A DNA stretch of 64,000 nt from Paracoccaceae bacterium. GTDB taxonomy: Bacteria > Pseudomonadota > Alphaproteobacteria > Rhodobacterales > Rhodobacteraceae. The notes beneath the pieces are model-generated. The model was given only the letters and a program-made list of their open reading frames with translations. It was not told the DNA's origin and ran no database searches. The DNA is taken from contig SKIF01000051.1 in assembly GCA_007116575.1 (NCBI GenBank), positions 1 through 64,000 on the forward strand, read 5' to 3'. Position 1 is the stretch's first letter; every line of letters starts with the position of its first letter. Shown piece by piece: positions 54,068 to 64,000 of this stretch. The translations under genes were made by a program, and so were the position numbers.

Positions 54068-54967
54068 TCAGGATATTTTTAACATGTTCAACGCCAAAGC
54101 CACGATCACCAGCCCGGCAAGCCCCTCGATGACCGGCATCAGGCGCCGCGCTCGCTCCATTCCTGCCAGCCGCCCGACAGTTCCCTCGCGCGCAAGAACG
54201 GCGGTAGCGGCCACAGCCATCGTGACCGAGGCGGTGCCCAGCGCCATCACCAATACGCCGAGGATTCCCTGCCAGACCAGACCCATGCGCCAGGTCAAGA
54301 GCAGCACGAACAGAGCGCCGGTGCAGGGCCGGATCGCAATCGCACCGATCAGCATCAGCGTGTCGCGCCAGCCGCTCAGCGCCTGCACTTCATGCAATTC
54401 CGGCCCGTGCCGATGGCCGCAATCCGAGCAGGTGCCGTGACCGCCCGCCGTCGCCAGCGCCGGCGGCGCGAAACCCTGCGCCATCGCACGCCGAAAGGCG
54501 CGGGCGATCAGCCACAACCCGATCAGCGCAATCGCAATCAGGCTCGCGCGCTCCAGCCAGACATCGCCGGTCAGTTGCAACGCCTCGCGCGAGGCGTCAA
54601 AAACCAGCACCCCGGCATAGACCAGCGCGATCGCGCTTAGCCCCTGCGCCAGCGAGGCCGCAAGCCCGACCCCGACCAGCCGTCCCAGCGGAACCTCGAC
54701 CCCGGCGCCATAAGCCCCGATCAAGACCTTGCCATGCCCCGGACCAACAGCATGGACAAACCCATAGGCAAAGCACAGCGCCCAGAACCCCGCGAGCGCG
54801 CCGGGTTCGCCTGCGCGCAAGGCGCGCAGCCCTTGCGCCATCCGGTTCTGAAACCCGCGCTGCGCCTCCATCGCCCAGGACGTGATCTGCGCCATGTTCC
54901 CCGAAAGCCAGAGCAGTGCCAGCACGACCACGAGCGCCAGCGCGAGGAGGATCAGGGCGCGGCGCAT
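54068..54967 (-). CDS. Nickel/cobalt transporter family protein (NicO/RcnA-like)
   Basis: YGFVHAVGPGHGKVLIGAY; His/Cys-rich loop HGTCSDCGHRHGPELHE. Confidence 0.85.
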   Translation of the reverse strand: MRRALILLALALVVVLALLWLSGNMAQITSWAMEAQRGFQNRMAQGLRALRAGEPGALAGFWALCFAYGFVHAVGPGHGKVLIGAYGAGVEVPLGRLVGVGLAASLAQGLSAIALVYAGVLVFDASREALQLTGDVWLERASLIAIALIGLWLIARAFRRAMAQGFAPPALATAGGHGTCSDCGHRHGPELHEVQALSGWRDTLMLIGAIAIRPCTGALFVLLLTWRMGLVWQGILGVLVMALGTASVTMAVAATAVLAREGTVGRLAGMERARRLMPVIEGLAGLVIVALALNMLKIS

Positions 54968-55602
54968 GTCAGCCTCACCTCATCCGAGAACAGCGCGCCC
55001 ACCGCCGGGAAATCGGCCTCGATATCCATACCTGCGCCCAACAATTCATCCAGCGCGGCCTCCAGATTCGCGCTGGCAGCGTCCCAGTCGGGCTCGAAGA
55101 CACGAGCCACGCAATCACTGCGGCCCCTGATCTGCGGGTGTCCCACAAGTGTGTAACTGGTGTAATAGGTCGGGTCATAGACGGCGACGGCCCATTCCTG
55201 CGCGGGGTCGGGCCTGTCGAGGAAATGGCGCAGATGACGCGAGCGCAACTGCCCGTCGAAGTAATCCGAACTCCACTCGACCGGCCCAGTCAGCGCAAGA
55301 GGCTCTCCCCCCTGGGTAACATGGGTATCGCCGTGGTACCCTTCGATCCAGTTCATGTCGAAACCGTCCAGCGCCGCGCGCTCCTCCTCGGTGACGGTGC
55401 CGGTGAAATCCGGGTCCAGCCCCATATCCGAGACCAGCAGCATCGAGAAGAACTCGTCATAGACCCAGGCAATCTCGATCCCCTTTGGCTGACCCTGATC
55501 ATCGAAGACGACCGCCAGTTCGACATCGACGAAGATATGCGGGTGTGCCCGCAAGGGCGCGGCCATCAGCATCAGCACAGTAAAGGCAATTCCTCGGCGC
55601 AC
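54952..55602 (-). CDS. DUF1007 family periplasmic protein
   Basis: GTG start, signal peptide, then AHPHIFVDVELAVVFDDQG. Confidence 0.85.
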   Translation of the reverse strand: MRRGIAFTVLMLMAAPLRAHPHIFVDVELAVVFDDQGQPKGIEIAWVYDEFFSMLLVSDMGLDPDFTGTVTEEERAALDGFDMNWIEGYHGDTHVTQGGEPLALTGPVEWSSDYFDGQLRSRHLRHFLDRPDPAQEWAVAVYDPTYYTSYTLVGHPQIRGRSDCVARVFEPDWDAASANLEAALDELLGAGMDIEADFPAVGALFSDEVRLTCAAP

Positions 55603-55725
55603 GACCTGTCCTGTCCCACTTTGCGCGCCCAGACGTACCCTGCCCACGCGCCGGGCTCAAGTCACAGCACAGTGCGGTCCCTGCCGCAGGTGGACGGGCT
55701 CTGGCGCGGCGGGGCTGCACGGGAG

Positions 55726-56574
55726 CTAGAAGTCCAGCCCCAGATCGAGCACTGGTGCCGAATGCGTCAGCGCGCCGACCGAGATGAAATCCACCCCGGT
55801 CCGCGCCACGTCGGCGATGCGGTCCAGCCGCATGTTGCCCGAAGCCTCGGTGACAAGCCGCCCGTCCACCCGCGCGACAGCCTCGGCCAGCATTTCGGTG
55901 CCCATATTGTCGAGCAGCACCACATCGGCCCCACCGACAGCCAGCACCTCGTCCAACTGCGCCAGAGTATCGACCTCGATCTCGATCCTGCGCATGTGGC
56001 TGGCCTGCGCCCGCGCCGCCTGCAGCACCGCCGCAATACCGCCCGCAGCCGCGATGTGATTGTCCTTGATCAGAATCGCGTCCGACAGCCCGTAGCGATG
56101 CGCCGCGCCCCCGCCATGCAGCACGGCCTCTTTCTCGACCAGCCGCAGCCCTGGCGTGGTCTTGCGGGTGCAGGTGATGCGCGTCCTGGTGCCTTCTGTC
56201 TCGCGCACGAAAGCGGCCGTCAGCGTGGCAATGCCCGAAAGGCGGCCTGCGAAATTCAGCGCCACGCGCTCGGCAGAGAGGATCGAGGCAGCTGCCCCCT
56301 CGATCCGCATCAGCGTCGTGCCTGCATCGACCGCGCTGCCGTCAGGGCGCAGTGTCTCGACCTTGAGCGCCGGGTCCACCAGCCGGAAGGCCATGGCGGC
56401 AAGCTGCATGCCCGAGACCACGCCCGCCGCGCGCGCATTCAGCCGCGCGCTGTAGCGCAGCCCTTGGGGAATGACCGCCCGCGTGGTCACATCGCCCGAA
56501 GGCCCGAGATCCTCGGTCAGCGCAGCGCGCACCAGTGGTTCCAGCAGCAGGTCGGGGAGAGGTTGGACGCTCAT
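55726..56574 (-). CDS. nadC: Nicotinate-nucleotide pyrophosphorylase (carboxylating)
   Basis: ALTEDLGPSGDVTTRAVIP; RITCTRKTTPGLRLVEKEAVLHGGGAAHRYGLSDAILIKDNH. Confidence 0.96.
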   Translation of the reverse strand: MSVQPLPDLLLEPLVRAALTEDLGPSGDVTTRAVIPQGLRYSARLNARAAGVVSGMQLAAMAFRLVDPALKVETLRPDGSAVDAGTTLMRIEGAAASILSAERVALNFAGRLSGIATLTAAFVRETEGTRTRITCTRKTTPGLRLVEKEAVLHGGGAAHRYGLSDAILIKDNHIAAAGGIAAVLQAARAQASHMRRIEIEVDTLAQLDEVLAVGGADVVLLDNMGTEMLAEAVARVDGRLVTEASGNMRLDRIADVARTGVDFISVGALTHSAPVLDLGLDF

Positions 56575-58136
56575 TGCATCTCCTGACATGTTTCGGCGAT
56601 CCGCTCGGCCCCGGCGAGCATGATCGTCGAGCGTTGCGCCTGCGCCGGGTCGCTTGTGGGGAAATCATCGCGCCAATGCGCGCCACGGCTCTCGCGTCGG
56701 CTGAACGCCGACGCGGCAATGAGGGTTGCTGTCGCGGCCATGTTCGCAAAATCGGGGCAATCGGCATGGGCGCGGGTCAATTCCGCCACTCGCAGCAGCG
56801 CCTTGCGCAGGCCGTCCCCGGTGCGGCGCACACCGACATGGGTGGTCATGATCCGGCGCAACTCGGCAACCGCCTGCGGATCACAGGACGCGCCGCCCGG
56901 CGCGAAATCGAGCGTGACCGGCGGGGCGGTGCTGTCCCCTGCCCTCCCGCTCGACAGTATATCCGCAGCCACAAGGCGCGCGAAGACAAGCGCCTCCAGC
57001 ACCCCGTTCGAGGCCAGCCGATTGGCGCCATGCAGCCCGGTCGAGGCCGCCTCGCCGCAGACCCAGAGCCCCGGCAGCGAGGCACGGCCATGCACATCGG
57101 TCGCCACTCCGCCCATGTGGTAATGCGCCGCCGCCGCCACCGGGATCGGCGTGCGGACCGGGTCGATGCCCGCGCGGGCGCAAGCTTCGGAGACAGCAGG
57201 AAAGCGCGTCGTGATCTCTGGCCCGATGGCCTCGCGCGTATCGAGCATCGGGCGCAACCCGGCCTGCGACTGCGCGAAGACCGCGCGCGCGACTATATCA
57301 CGCGGGGCTAAGTCGGCCTGCGGGTGTTCGTCCTGCATGAAGAACTCGTCGCGCTCATTGACCAGCCGTGCACCTTCACCGCGCAGGGCCTCGGTGGCCA
57401 GCGGCGCGGGGTCAAGGCCCACGTCCATTGCGGTCGGGTGGAACTGCACGAATTCCATATCCGCCATCTCGGCCCCGGCGCGCGCGGCCATGCCCATCAC
57501 CTGCCCGCGAATGCGCGGCGGGTTGGTGGTCATGGCATACAGCCCGCCCGAGCCACCGCCCGCCAGCACCACGGCAGGTGCGCGCAAGGCGCGCTTCCGG
57601 CTGACGCGGCCATCAGTGAGCCCGGCGAGTTCGACACCCACCACGCGGCCTTGTTCCACGACCAGCCCTTGCGCCACTACGCGCTCCATCACCTGCACCG
57701 AGGGCGTGGCGCGCACCGCGGCGATCAACGTCTCCATGATCATCCGGCCCGCCTGATCGCCCTTGACGCGCACCACGCGAGGCATGGAATGGGCAGCCTC
57801 GTTGTTAAGGATATAGCCCCCCTCTGCATCACGGTCGAAGGGCGTGCCCTTAGCGGTCAGATCAAGGATATGGCCGGGGGCAGCCCCGGTGACCAGCGCA
57901 GCAATCGCGGCATCGACCGTGCCCGCCCCGGCGGAAAGGGTGTCGCGGGCATGGGCTTCAGGGCTGTCACCCAACGCCATGGCAGCGGCAATCCCGCCCT
58001 GCGCCCAGGCCGAGGAAGCCCCTTCCCCCAGCGTCTCGGGCGAGATGACCAGCACCGGGCGCGGGGCCAGACTCAGGGCGGCATAGAGCCCGCCGAGCCC
58101 GGCACCGACAATCACGACGCGCTCGGTGCGCTCCAT
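56571..58136 (-). CDS. nadB: L-aspartate oxidase
   Basis: VIVGAGLGGLYAALSLAP; SSAWAQGGIAAAM; HMGGVATDVHGRASLPGLWVCGEAASTGLHGANRLASN. Confidence 0.96.
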   Translation of the reverse strand: MERTERVVIVGAGLGGLYAALSLAPRPVLVISPETLGEGASSAWAQGGIAAAMALGDSPEAHARDTLSAGAGTVDAAIAALVTGAAPGHILDLTAKGTPFDRDAEGGYILNNEAAHSMPRVVRVKGDQAGRMIMETLIAAVRATPSVQVMERVVAQGLVVEQGRVVGVELAGLTDGRVSRKRALRAPAVVLAGGGSGGLYAMTTNPPRIRGQVMGMAARAGAEMADMEFVQFHPTAMDVGLDPAPLATEALRGEGARLVNERDEFFMQDEHPQADLAPRDIVARAVFAQSQAGLRPMLDTREAIGPEITTRFPAVSEACARAGIDPVRTPIPVAAAAHYHMGGVATDVHGRASLPGLWVCGEAASTGLHGANRLASNGVLEALVFARLVAADILSSGRAGDSTAPPVTLDFAPGGASCDPQAVAELRRIMTTHVGVRRTGDGLRKALLRVAELTRAHADCPDFANMAATATLIAASAFSRRESRGAHWRDDFPTSDPAQAQRSTIMLAGAERIAETCQEMQ

Positions 58137-58140
58137 CCGC

Positions 58141-59190
58141 TCAGGCTTTCGGGGCCGACAGGTCGATCATCCGCTGCACCGCCAGCCGCGCTTTCTCGGC
58201 GACATCGGGCGCGACCTCGATCTGCGTTGTCATCGTGTGCAGCGACCACAACACCTTTTCGAGGGTGATTTTCTTCATAAAGGGACACATGTTGCACGGC
58301 CCGATGAACTCGACCTCCGGATGCGCGTCCGAGATGTTCGAGGCCATCGAGCATTCGGTAACCAGCATGGCCCGTGCGGGGCGCTCGCGGCTGACATAGT
58401 CAAGAATGCCCGCGGTAGAGCCCGAGAAATCGGCCTCTGCCACGACTTCGGGCGGGCATTCGGGGTGAGCGATGATACGCGTGTCGGGGTTCCATTCGCG
58501 GAAGTCGCGAATGTCGGCAGCGGTGTATTGCTCGTGCACGATGCAGGAGCCCTCCCACCAGACGATGCGCTTTTCGGGCACCTGCGCCGCGACATTCTGC
58601 GCCAAATACTGGTCCGGCGTCATGATGATCGTCTCGGCGTCAAGCGCACGGATGATCTGGACCGCATTGGACGAGGTGCAGCAGATATCAGACGCGGCCT
58701 TCACCTCTGCCGTGGTGTTGACATAGCTGACAACGGGTGCGCCCGGATAGCGCGCACGCATCTGGGCCACGCCCTCGGCGGTGATGCTGTCGGCCAGCGA
58801 ACAGCCCGCTTCCATGTCGGGCATCAGCACAGTCTTGGCCGGGTTGAGGATTTTCGAGGTCTCGGCCATGAAATGCACGCCGCATTGCACGATCACATCG
58901 GCCTTGGTGCGCGTGGCCTCGATCGCCAGTTGCAGGCTGTCACCCACGACATCGGCAATGCCGTGAAAGATCTCGGGCGTCATATAGTTATGCGCAAGGA
59001 TTGTTGCGTTGCGTTCCTGCTTCAACGCATTGATTGCCGCCACATAGGGGGCATGAATCGCCCAGTCGGCAGGCGAGACAACGCGCGCCATGCGGGCATA
59101 TTCGGTCTGCATGCTGGCCGCGAGCGCCGGATTGGGCGCCAGATCATAGACCGATTTCAGATCCTCGCGGATGGTGGGCATGTCCAGCAT
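58141..59190 (-). CDS. nadA: Quinolinate synthase
   Basis: NATILAHNYMTPEIFHGIADVVGDSLQLA; CGVHFMAETSKILNP; CTSSNAV; start trimmed from 59262. Confidence 0.96.
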   Translation of the reverse strand: MLDMPTIREDLKSVYDLAPNPALAASMQTEYARMARVVSPADWAIHAPYVAAINALKQERNATILAHNYMTPEIFHGIADVVGDSLQLAIEATRTKADVIVQCGVHFMAETSKILNPAKTVLMPDMEAGCSLADSITAEGVAQMRARYPGAPVVSYVNTTAEVKAASDICCTSSNAVQIIRALDAETIIMTPDQYLAQNVAAQVPEKRIVWWEGSCIVHEQYTAADIRDFREWNPDTRIIAHPECPPEVVAEADFSGSTAGILDYVSRERPARAMLVTECSMASNISDAHPEVEFIGPCNMCPFMKKITLEKVLWSLHTMTTQIEVAPDVAEKARLAVQRMIDLSAPKA

Positions 59191-59415
59191 GGCAATGCTC
59201 TCTCTCTCTCGCGCCCGTAGGCAGGCGGGGCCTGCATATGGGGGTCTGGGGCGGAAGATCAAGGGAAAAGGCGTGTCGTGACAGGGGCAGCATGTGCGCG
59301 CAGGGTGTCGCTTTGGACCCGAGAGCGCCGCAAACTGGCCAGAGCACTCTGCCCGCGCGCGCTAGGAGACTGAGAAATGCCTGCGATCCAGCGGGCGGAT
59401 CAGGAGTGTCGGATC

Positions 59416-60984
59416 ATGGCAGACGCGGCAACAGATGCAGGCCAACCCTCGGGCGGAAGGCGCACAAGGGGCGCAGGTGGTGGGGCGGCGCGGCGCGCCG
59501 CGCGCACAGCAGTCAGTATCGAAACCGCGCGCTACATCGAGCGCAATATTCCCAATCTGGAAGTCCTGAACGAGGAAGCGCTGCAGATCATCGAGACCAA
59601 TGCCGAGACCGTGCTGGCCGAGATCGGGGTGAATTTCGTTGATAACCCGGAGGCGCTCGCACGATGGCGCGAGGCCGGGGCCGAGGTCACGGGCGAGCGT
59701 GTGCGCATCCCGCGCGGGCTGGCGCGGCAGCTTTGCGCCACGGCACCGGGCAGCTTCACCCAGCACGCCCGCAACCCCGCCCGCAATGTCGAGATCGGCG
59801 GGCGCAACCTTGTGCTGGCACCGGTCTACGGCCCCCCCTTCGTGCGTGATGCAGCAGGCGGACGGCGTTATGCCACGATGGATGATTTCCGCAATTTCGT
59901 GAAGCTGGGCTATATGTCGAAATGGCTGCACCATTCCGGCGGTACGGTCTGCGAGCCCACCGATATTGCCGTGAACAAGCGCCATCTGGATATGCTTCAG
60001 GCGCATATGGTCTATTCCGACAAGCCCTTCATGGGGTCGGTAACAGAGCCGGTGCGTGCAGCCGATTCGGTCGAAATGGCGAAGCTGCTGTTTGGCGCGG
60101 ATTTCGTGGACCAGAACACGGTCATGACCTCGCTGATCAACATCAATTCGCCGCTGACCTTCGATTCGGTGATGATGGGCGCGCTGGAAGTCTATGCGCG
60201 CGCGAATCAGGCCTGCGTCATATCGCCCTTCATCGTCGGTGGAGCTATGGCCCCGACGACAGTCGCGGGCACGCTGACACAGGTGCTGGCCGAGGTTCTG
60301 GCCGGTGTGGCCTATAGCCAGCTTGTCCGTCCCGGCGCGCCCGTGATCATGGGTGCCTTCGTAACCTCGATCGACATGAATTCGGGCGCACCCACTTTCG
60401 GCACGCCGGAGGCGGCTCTGATCACCTATGGGGCGGGGCAGCTCGCGCGACGACTTGGGCTGCCCTATCGCTCGGGCGGGTCGTTCTGCGGGTCGAAACT
60501 GCCCGATGCGCAGGCAGCCTATGAGACCGCCAACAGCCTGAACATGGCGCTGCTGGCGGGCGTGAACTTCATGCTGCATTCCTGCGGCTGGCTGGAAGGC
60601 GGGCTGGTGGCCTCCTATGAGAAATTCGTGATGGATGCCGACCAGCTCGGCGCGCTGCATGGACTGGCACGGGGTATTGACCTATCCGAGAACGGGCAGG
60701 CAATGGATGCAATCCGCGAGATTGGTCCCGGCGGGCACTACCTTGGCTGCGCGCATACCCAGGCCAATTTCAAGGATGCCTTCTGGCGGTCGGATCTGCT
60801 GGATTACAAACCCTTCGAAACCTGGGAGGATGAAGGCGGGCGGGATACGCAGGCGCTTGCCACTGCGCGGGTGACGAAACTGCTGCAAGACTATCAGCAA
60901 CCCGCGCTTGATCCCGCCATCGCCGAATCGATCCAGGCCTATATCGATCAGCGCAAGGCATCGGAGCCCGACGCTTTCGGGTAA
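59416..60984 (+). CDS. Trimethylamine methyltransferase (MttB) family protein, non-pyrrolysine type
   Basis: MttB-like fold throughout (IVGGAMAPTTVAGTLTQVLAEVLAGVAYSQLV) with no internal amber codon; start trimmed from 59377. Confidence 0.88.
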   Translation: MADAATDAGQPSGGRRTRGAGGGAARRAARTAVSIETARYIERNIPNLEVLNEEALQIIETNAETVLAEIGVNFVDNPEALARWREAGAEVTGERVRIPRGLARQLCATAPGSFTQHARNPARNVEIGGRNLVLAPVYGPPFVRDAAGGRRYATMDDFRNFVKLGYMSKWLHHSGGTVCEPTDIAVNKRHLDMLQAHMVYSDKPFMGSVTEPVRAADSVEMAKLLFGADFVDQNTVMTSLININSPLTFDSVMMGALEVYARANQACVISPFIVGGAMAPTTVAGTLTQVLAEVLAGVAYSQLVRPGAPVIMGAFVTSIDMNSGAPTFGTPEAALITYGAGQLARRLGLPYRSGGSFCGSKLPDAQAAYETANSLNMALLAGVNFMLHSCGWLEGGLVASYEKFVMDADQLGALHGLARGIDLSENGQAMDAIREIGPGGHYLGCAHTQANFKDAFWRSDLLDYKPFETWEDEGGRDTQALATARVTKLLQDYQQPALDPAIAESIQAYIDQRKASEPDAFG

Positions 60985-60999
60985 TCTGGTTCAAGGACC

Positions 61000-61042
61000 A
61001 CCCCGCGCAGAGTGCGCCCCACCCGCACGCTCTGCGCGGGGT
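61000..61042. terminator. Bidirectional hairpin between convergent mttB-like and ftsH genes
   Basis: ACCCCGCGCAGAG...CTCTGCGCGGGGT, 13-bp perfect outer stem. Confidence 0.65.
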
Positions 61043-61067
61043 AGTGTTGAGGGAACCCGTCTTGGCG

Positions 61068-62888
61068 CTACTCTGCAGCCTCGGGCCGTGCCTTGCCGAT
61101 GAGTGCGGGAAAGTCGTCAGGCGTGATCGTCTCACGCTCCAGCAACAGCGCCGTGCCTGCATCCAGATCGTCGCGGCGCGCGGCCAGCAACTCCTTTGCA
61201 CGCAGATAGGCCCGGTCGATCAGGTCGCGCACGGCCAGATCGACCTCGCGCGCGGTTTCCTCGGAATGGTCGCGCGGGGTGACGCTATAGCGGTCCTCAC
61301 CCAGAAACCCGCCACGCTCGGGCTCCAGCACGGCCTGTCCCAGCGCCGGGTGCATCCCGAAACGCGTGACCACCTGCCGCGCAATATCGGTGACGCGCGC
61401 CAGATCATCTGCCGCCCCGGTCGAGATCTCGTTCAGGACCAGTTCCTCGGCGGCGCGGCCTGCCAGCAGCACCATCATGCGGCTTTCCAGATCGGCGCGG
61501 GTGATCAGGAACCGGTCCTCGGTCGGGCGCTGCATCGTGTAGCCCAGCGCGCCGATGGAACGCGGAATGATCGAGACCTTGTGCACCGGGTCCGCGCCGG
61601 GGATCGAGGCCGCTGCCAGCGCATGGCCCATCTCATGCACTGCCACTGCATGACGCTCGGAGGGGTTCAGAAGCCGGCCCTTGCGTTCCAGCCCGGCGAC
61701 GATCCGCTCCAGCGCCGCCGTGATATCCTCCATCGCGACCCGATCAGCCGCGCGCCGCGTGGCCTGAATCGCGGCCTCATTCACCAGATTGGCCAGTTCG
61801 GCCCCGGTGAAGCCCGGTGTCAGCGCGGCAATCGCGTCCAGATCCAGCCCCACATGCTGCACCTTGCGCAGATGCACCTTGAGGATTGCCGCGCGCCCGG
61901 TCTTGTCGGGCCGGTCGATCAGCACCTGCCGGTCGAACCGGCCCGCGCGCATCAGCGCGGGGTCGAGGATTTCGGGGCGGTTGGTCGCGGCGAGAAGCAC
62001 GATCCCCTCGCGCGGGTCAAACCCGTCGAGTTCGGTCAGAAGCTGGTTAAGGGTCTGTTCTTTCTCGTCATGCCCACCGCCCATGGCCGAAAGGCCGCGC
62101 TTCTTGCCCAGCGCATCCAGCTCGTCGATGAAGATGATGCAGGGCGCGGCCTTGCGCGCCTGCTCGAACAGGTCGCGCACCCGCGCGGCCCCCACGCCCA
62201 CAAACATCTCGACAAATTCCGAGCCCGAGATCGAGAAGAACGGCACCCCCGCCTCGCCCGCTATTGCGCGCGCGACCAGAGTCTTGCCCGTGCCGGGCGG
62301 GCCAGTGAGCAAGATCCCCTTGGGCAGGCGCGCACCGAGGCGGCCATAATGGTCGGGCTCCTTCAGAAAGGAGACAACCTCCTGCAACTCGGATTTGGCC
62401 TCGTCGATCCCAGCCACGTCATCGAAGGTCACGCCTGTGTCGCGCTCGACATAGACCTTGGCCTTCGACTTGCCGACATTCATCATGCCGCCCATGCCCT
62501 GCCGCTCGATCAGGCGCCGGAAGAAGAACACCCAGATGCCGAAGATCAGCACCACCGGCAACACCCAGGACAGGATTGCTCCGATTGCCGTGTTCTCGAC
62601 CGTGCCGTCGAATTCGGCGGTGCTGGCTTCCAGCCGTTCAGTCAACTCGCCGGGCACGATATTGGTGACGAAATGCGTCCGCCCGTCGATCGGTTCGCGA
62701 TAGCGCCCCGAGATGCTTTCGGAGCGCACCTGCACCGAAGCGATTCGGTCTTCCTCCAGCAGTTCGAGAAACTGGCTGTAGGGGATGCGTTCGGTCACTG
62801 TCGCCTGTGACCACATGTTCTGGAAGGCCAGCAGCAGCAGCAGGGCTGCGATCCAGTACCAGATATGGAATTGCTGTTGCTTGTCCAT
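61068..62888 (-). CDS. ftsH: ATP-dependent zinc metalloprotease FtsH (possibly a paralogue)
   Basis: [54 protein letters not shown]. Confidence 0.95.
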   Translation of the reverse strand: MDKQQQFHIWYWIAALLLLLAFQNMWSQATVTERIPYSQFLELLEEDRIASVQVRSESISGRYREPIDGRTHFVTNIVPGELTERLEASTAEFDGTVENTAIGAILSWVLPVVLIFGIWVFFFRRLIERQGMGGMMNVGKSKAKVYVERDTGVTFDDVAGIDEAKSELQEVVSFLKEPDHYGRLGARLPKGILLTGPPGTGKTLVARAIAGEAGVPFFSISGSEFVEMFVGVGAARVRDLFEQARKAAPCIIFIDELDALGKKRGLSAMGGGHDEKEQTLNQLLTELDGFDPREGIVLLAATNRPEILDPALMRAGRFDRQVLIDRPDKTGRAAILKVHLRKVQHVGLDLDAIAALTPGFTGAELANLVNEAAIQATRRAADRVAMEDITAALERIVAGLERKGRLLNPSERHAVAVHEMGHALAAASIPGADPVHKVSIIPRSIGALGYTMQRPTEDRFLITRADLESRMMVLLAGRAAEELVLNEISTGAADDLARVTDIARQVVTRFGMHPALGQAVLEPERGGFLGEDRYSVTPRDHSEETAREVDLAVRDLIDRAYLRAKELLAARRDDLDAGTALLLERETITPDDFPALIGKARPEAAE

Positions 62889-62962
62889 CTGCGGGCTCTC
62901 TGGTCAACTGCTTTCGCAGTTCCACTATACCCGAACCATACCCCGAAGGAATAAAATCAGCG

Positions 62963-62990
62963 GGGCCGCGTCATTTGCGTGACGCGGCCC
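62963..62990 (-). terminator. Terminator of the TRAP permease gene
   Basis: GGGCCGCGTCA-TTTGCG-TGACGCGGCCC; minus strand continues GCTGATTTTATTCC. Confidence 0.75.
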
Positions 62991-63022
62991 ATTGTCGCTG
63001 TTGTGCTTGCCTTAAGTCTGTC

Positions 63023-63997
63023 TCAGGCGGTCTTGTTGCGCATCTTGAGCCCGCGCTGATAGAGGAACACAGCCCCCGCCACGCCCAGACCAATCAGATC
63101 CGAGGTCCAGCCGCCCGCGATCATGGCAAGCGCCGCCGCACCAACGGCCAGACGCAGGGGCCATGGAATCGCGCCGAAAAGCCACCCCTGCACAGCCGAG
63201 GCCAGCAGATAGATGCCCAGCGCCGCCGTTATGAAGACGTGCAGAATCTCCAGCGGCTCGCCCTGCATGAGCAGCGACGAACTGTAGAAGAACATGAACG
63301 GCACGACAAAGGCGGCAAGCCCGATCTTGAAGGCTTCCACCGAGGTCCGCATCGGGTCGGATTGCGCAATCGCCGCACCGGCATAGGCCGCAAGCGCCAC
63401 AGGCGGGGTGATGGCCGACATGACCGCATAGTAGAAGATGAAGAAATGCGCCGTCAGCGGCTCGATCCCCATGCGGATGAGACCCGGCGCAATGACCGAG
63501 GCCGCGACAGCATAGGCAGCTGTCGTGGGCATCCCCATGCCAAGGATAATGGCCACGCACATCGCGAAGAACAGCGCCAGAAGCTGGCTCTGGCCCGCAA
63601 TCGCCATCAGCACACCCGAGAGCCGCACCCCGATCCCCGTGATCGCGATGATGCCCACGATAACCCCGGCAGCAGCACAGACCGCCACCAGTTGCAGCGA
63701 CATCTTGGCCGCGATCTCGAGCGCGTAGGGGATCATCTTGAAATGCTCGACCGCCTGCGCGACGCCGTTTGCGAGGCGTGATTTCATGCGCAGGGTCATC
63801 ATGATGCCTGCAAGTGACATCAGGCTGATGATGATCGAGACCACAAGCTGCATGGTCGTCCCGTCGCCCCAGCCATCGACGAGGATTTGCGCGGTCACCA
63901 CCAGTGGCATGGCCGCCAACACGCAGAGGATCAACCCCATCAAGTGGTTCTGCAAGCCCTCCTCGCGGCCGTCGATCACGACGCGGATATAGCTCAC
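63023..63997 (-). CDS. TRAP transporter large permease, 4TM/12TM fused type; C-terminal part, truncated by the window edge
   Basis: ILGMGMPTTAAYAVAASVIAPGLIRMGIEPLTAHFFIFYYAVMSAITPPVALAAYAGAAIA; ORF runs to the window end. Confidence 0.88.
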   Translation of the reverse strand: MSYIRVVIDGREEGLQNHLMGLILCVLAAMPLVVTAQILVDGWGDGTTMQLVVSIIISLMSLAGIMMTLRMKSRLANGVAQAVEHFKMIPYALEIAAKMSLQLVAVCAAAGVIVGIIAITGIGVRLSGVLMAIAGQSQLLALFFAMCVAIILGMGMPTTAAYAVAASVIAPGLIRMGIEPLTAHFFIFYYAVMSAITPPVALAAYAGAAIAQSDPMRTSVEAFKIGLAAFVVPFMFFYSSSLLMQGEPLEILHVFITAALGIYLLASAVQGWLFGAIPWPLRLAVGAAALAMIAGGWTSDLIGLGVAGAVFLYQRGLKMRNKTA

Positions 63998-64000
63998 CGC

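Noticed and set aside
59416-60984. Possible pyrrolysine-containing trimethylamine methyltransferase
   Set aside because: The ORF is uninterrupted; no in-frame TAG to be read as pyrrolysine.
61044-62810. 588-aa ORF antisense to ftsH
   Set aside because: Shadow ORF opposite an intact AAA protease gene.

Overview
The window reads as a high-GC alphaproteobacterial (Rhodobacteraceae-like) core chromosome segment. I see no transposase, phage, rRNA, confident tRNA or CRISPR. About 54 CDS can be supported. They include katG, a pot polyamine ABC operon, pheT, trcR-like DUF1013, RNase T2, a GAF-PAS hybrid kinase, carB, a MauG-type di-haem peroxidase, a ybbA/ybbP-type ABC exporter with divergent tesA, metK, def-def'-fmt, lon, phaA/phaB, hspQ, a STAS/HATPase pair, a liv-type ABC cassette, nadA-nadB-nadC, a non-pyrrolysine MttB homologue, an ftsH paralogue and the end of a TRAP permease. 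The most unusual signals are: (1) a Gly/Leu-rich plus Asp-rich protein at 19386-20740. Its best-initiated start codon lies in a different frame, joined to the main ORF exactly at an in-phase A_AAA_AAG -1 slippery heptamer with an upstream SD-like GGGG. The protein is built as repeat - acidic domain - repeat. (2) A second Asp/Met-rich, N-terminally anchored protein at 34980-36005 with a 32-bp exact internal direct repeat. (3) A peptide-deformylase paralogue with EGCLS changed to EASPN and HExxH changed to HQIDH, sitting between an intact def and fmt. (4) A ~34-nt non-coding motif shared by the upstream regions of metK and a glutathionyl-hydroquinone reductase gene. All calls come from reading the sequence; no database search was run.
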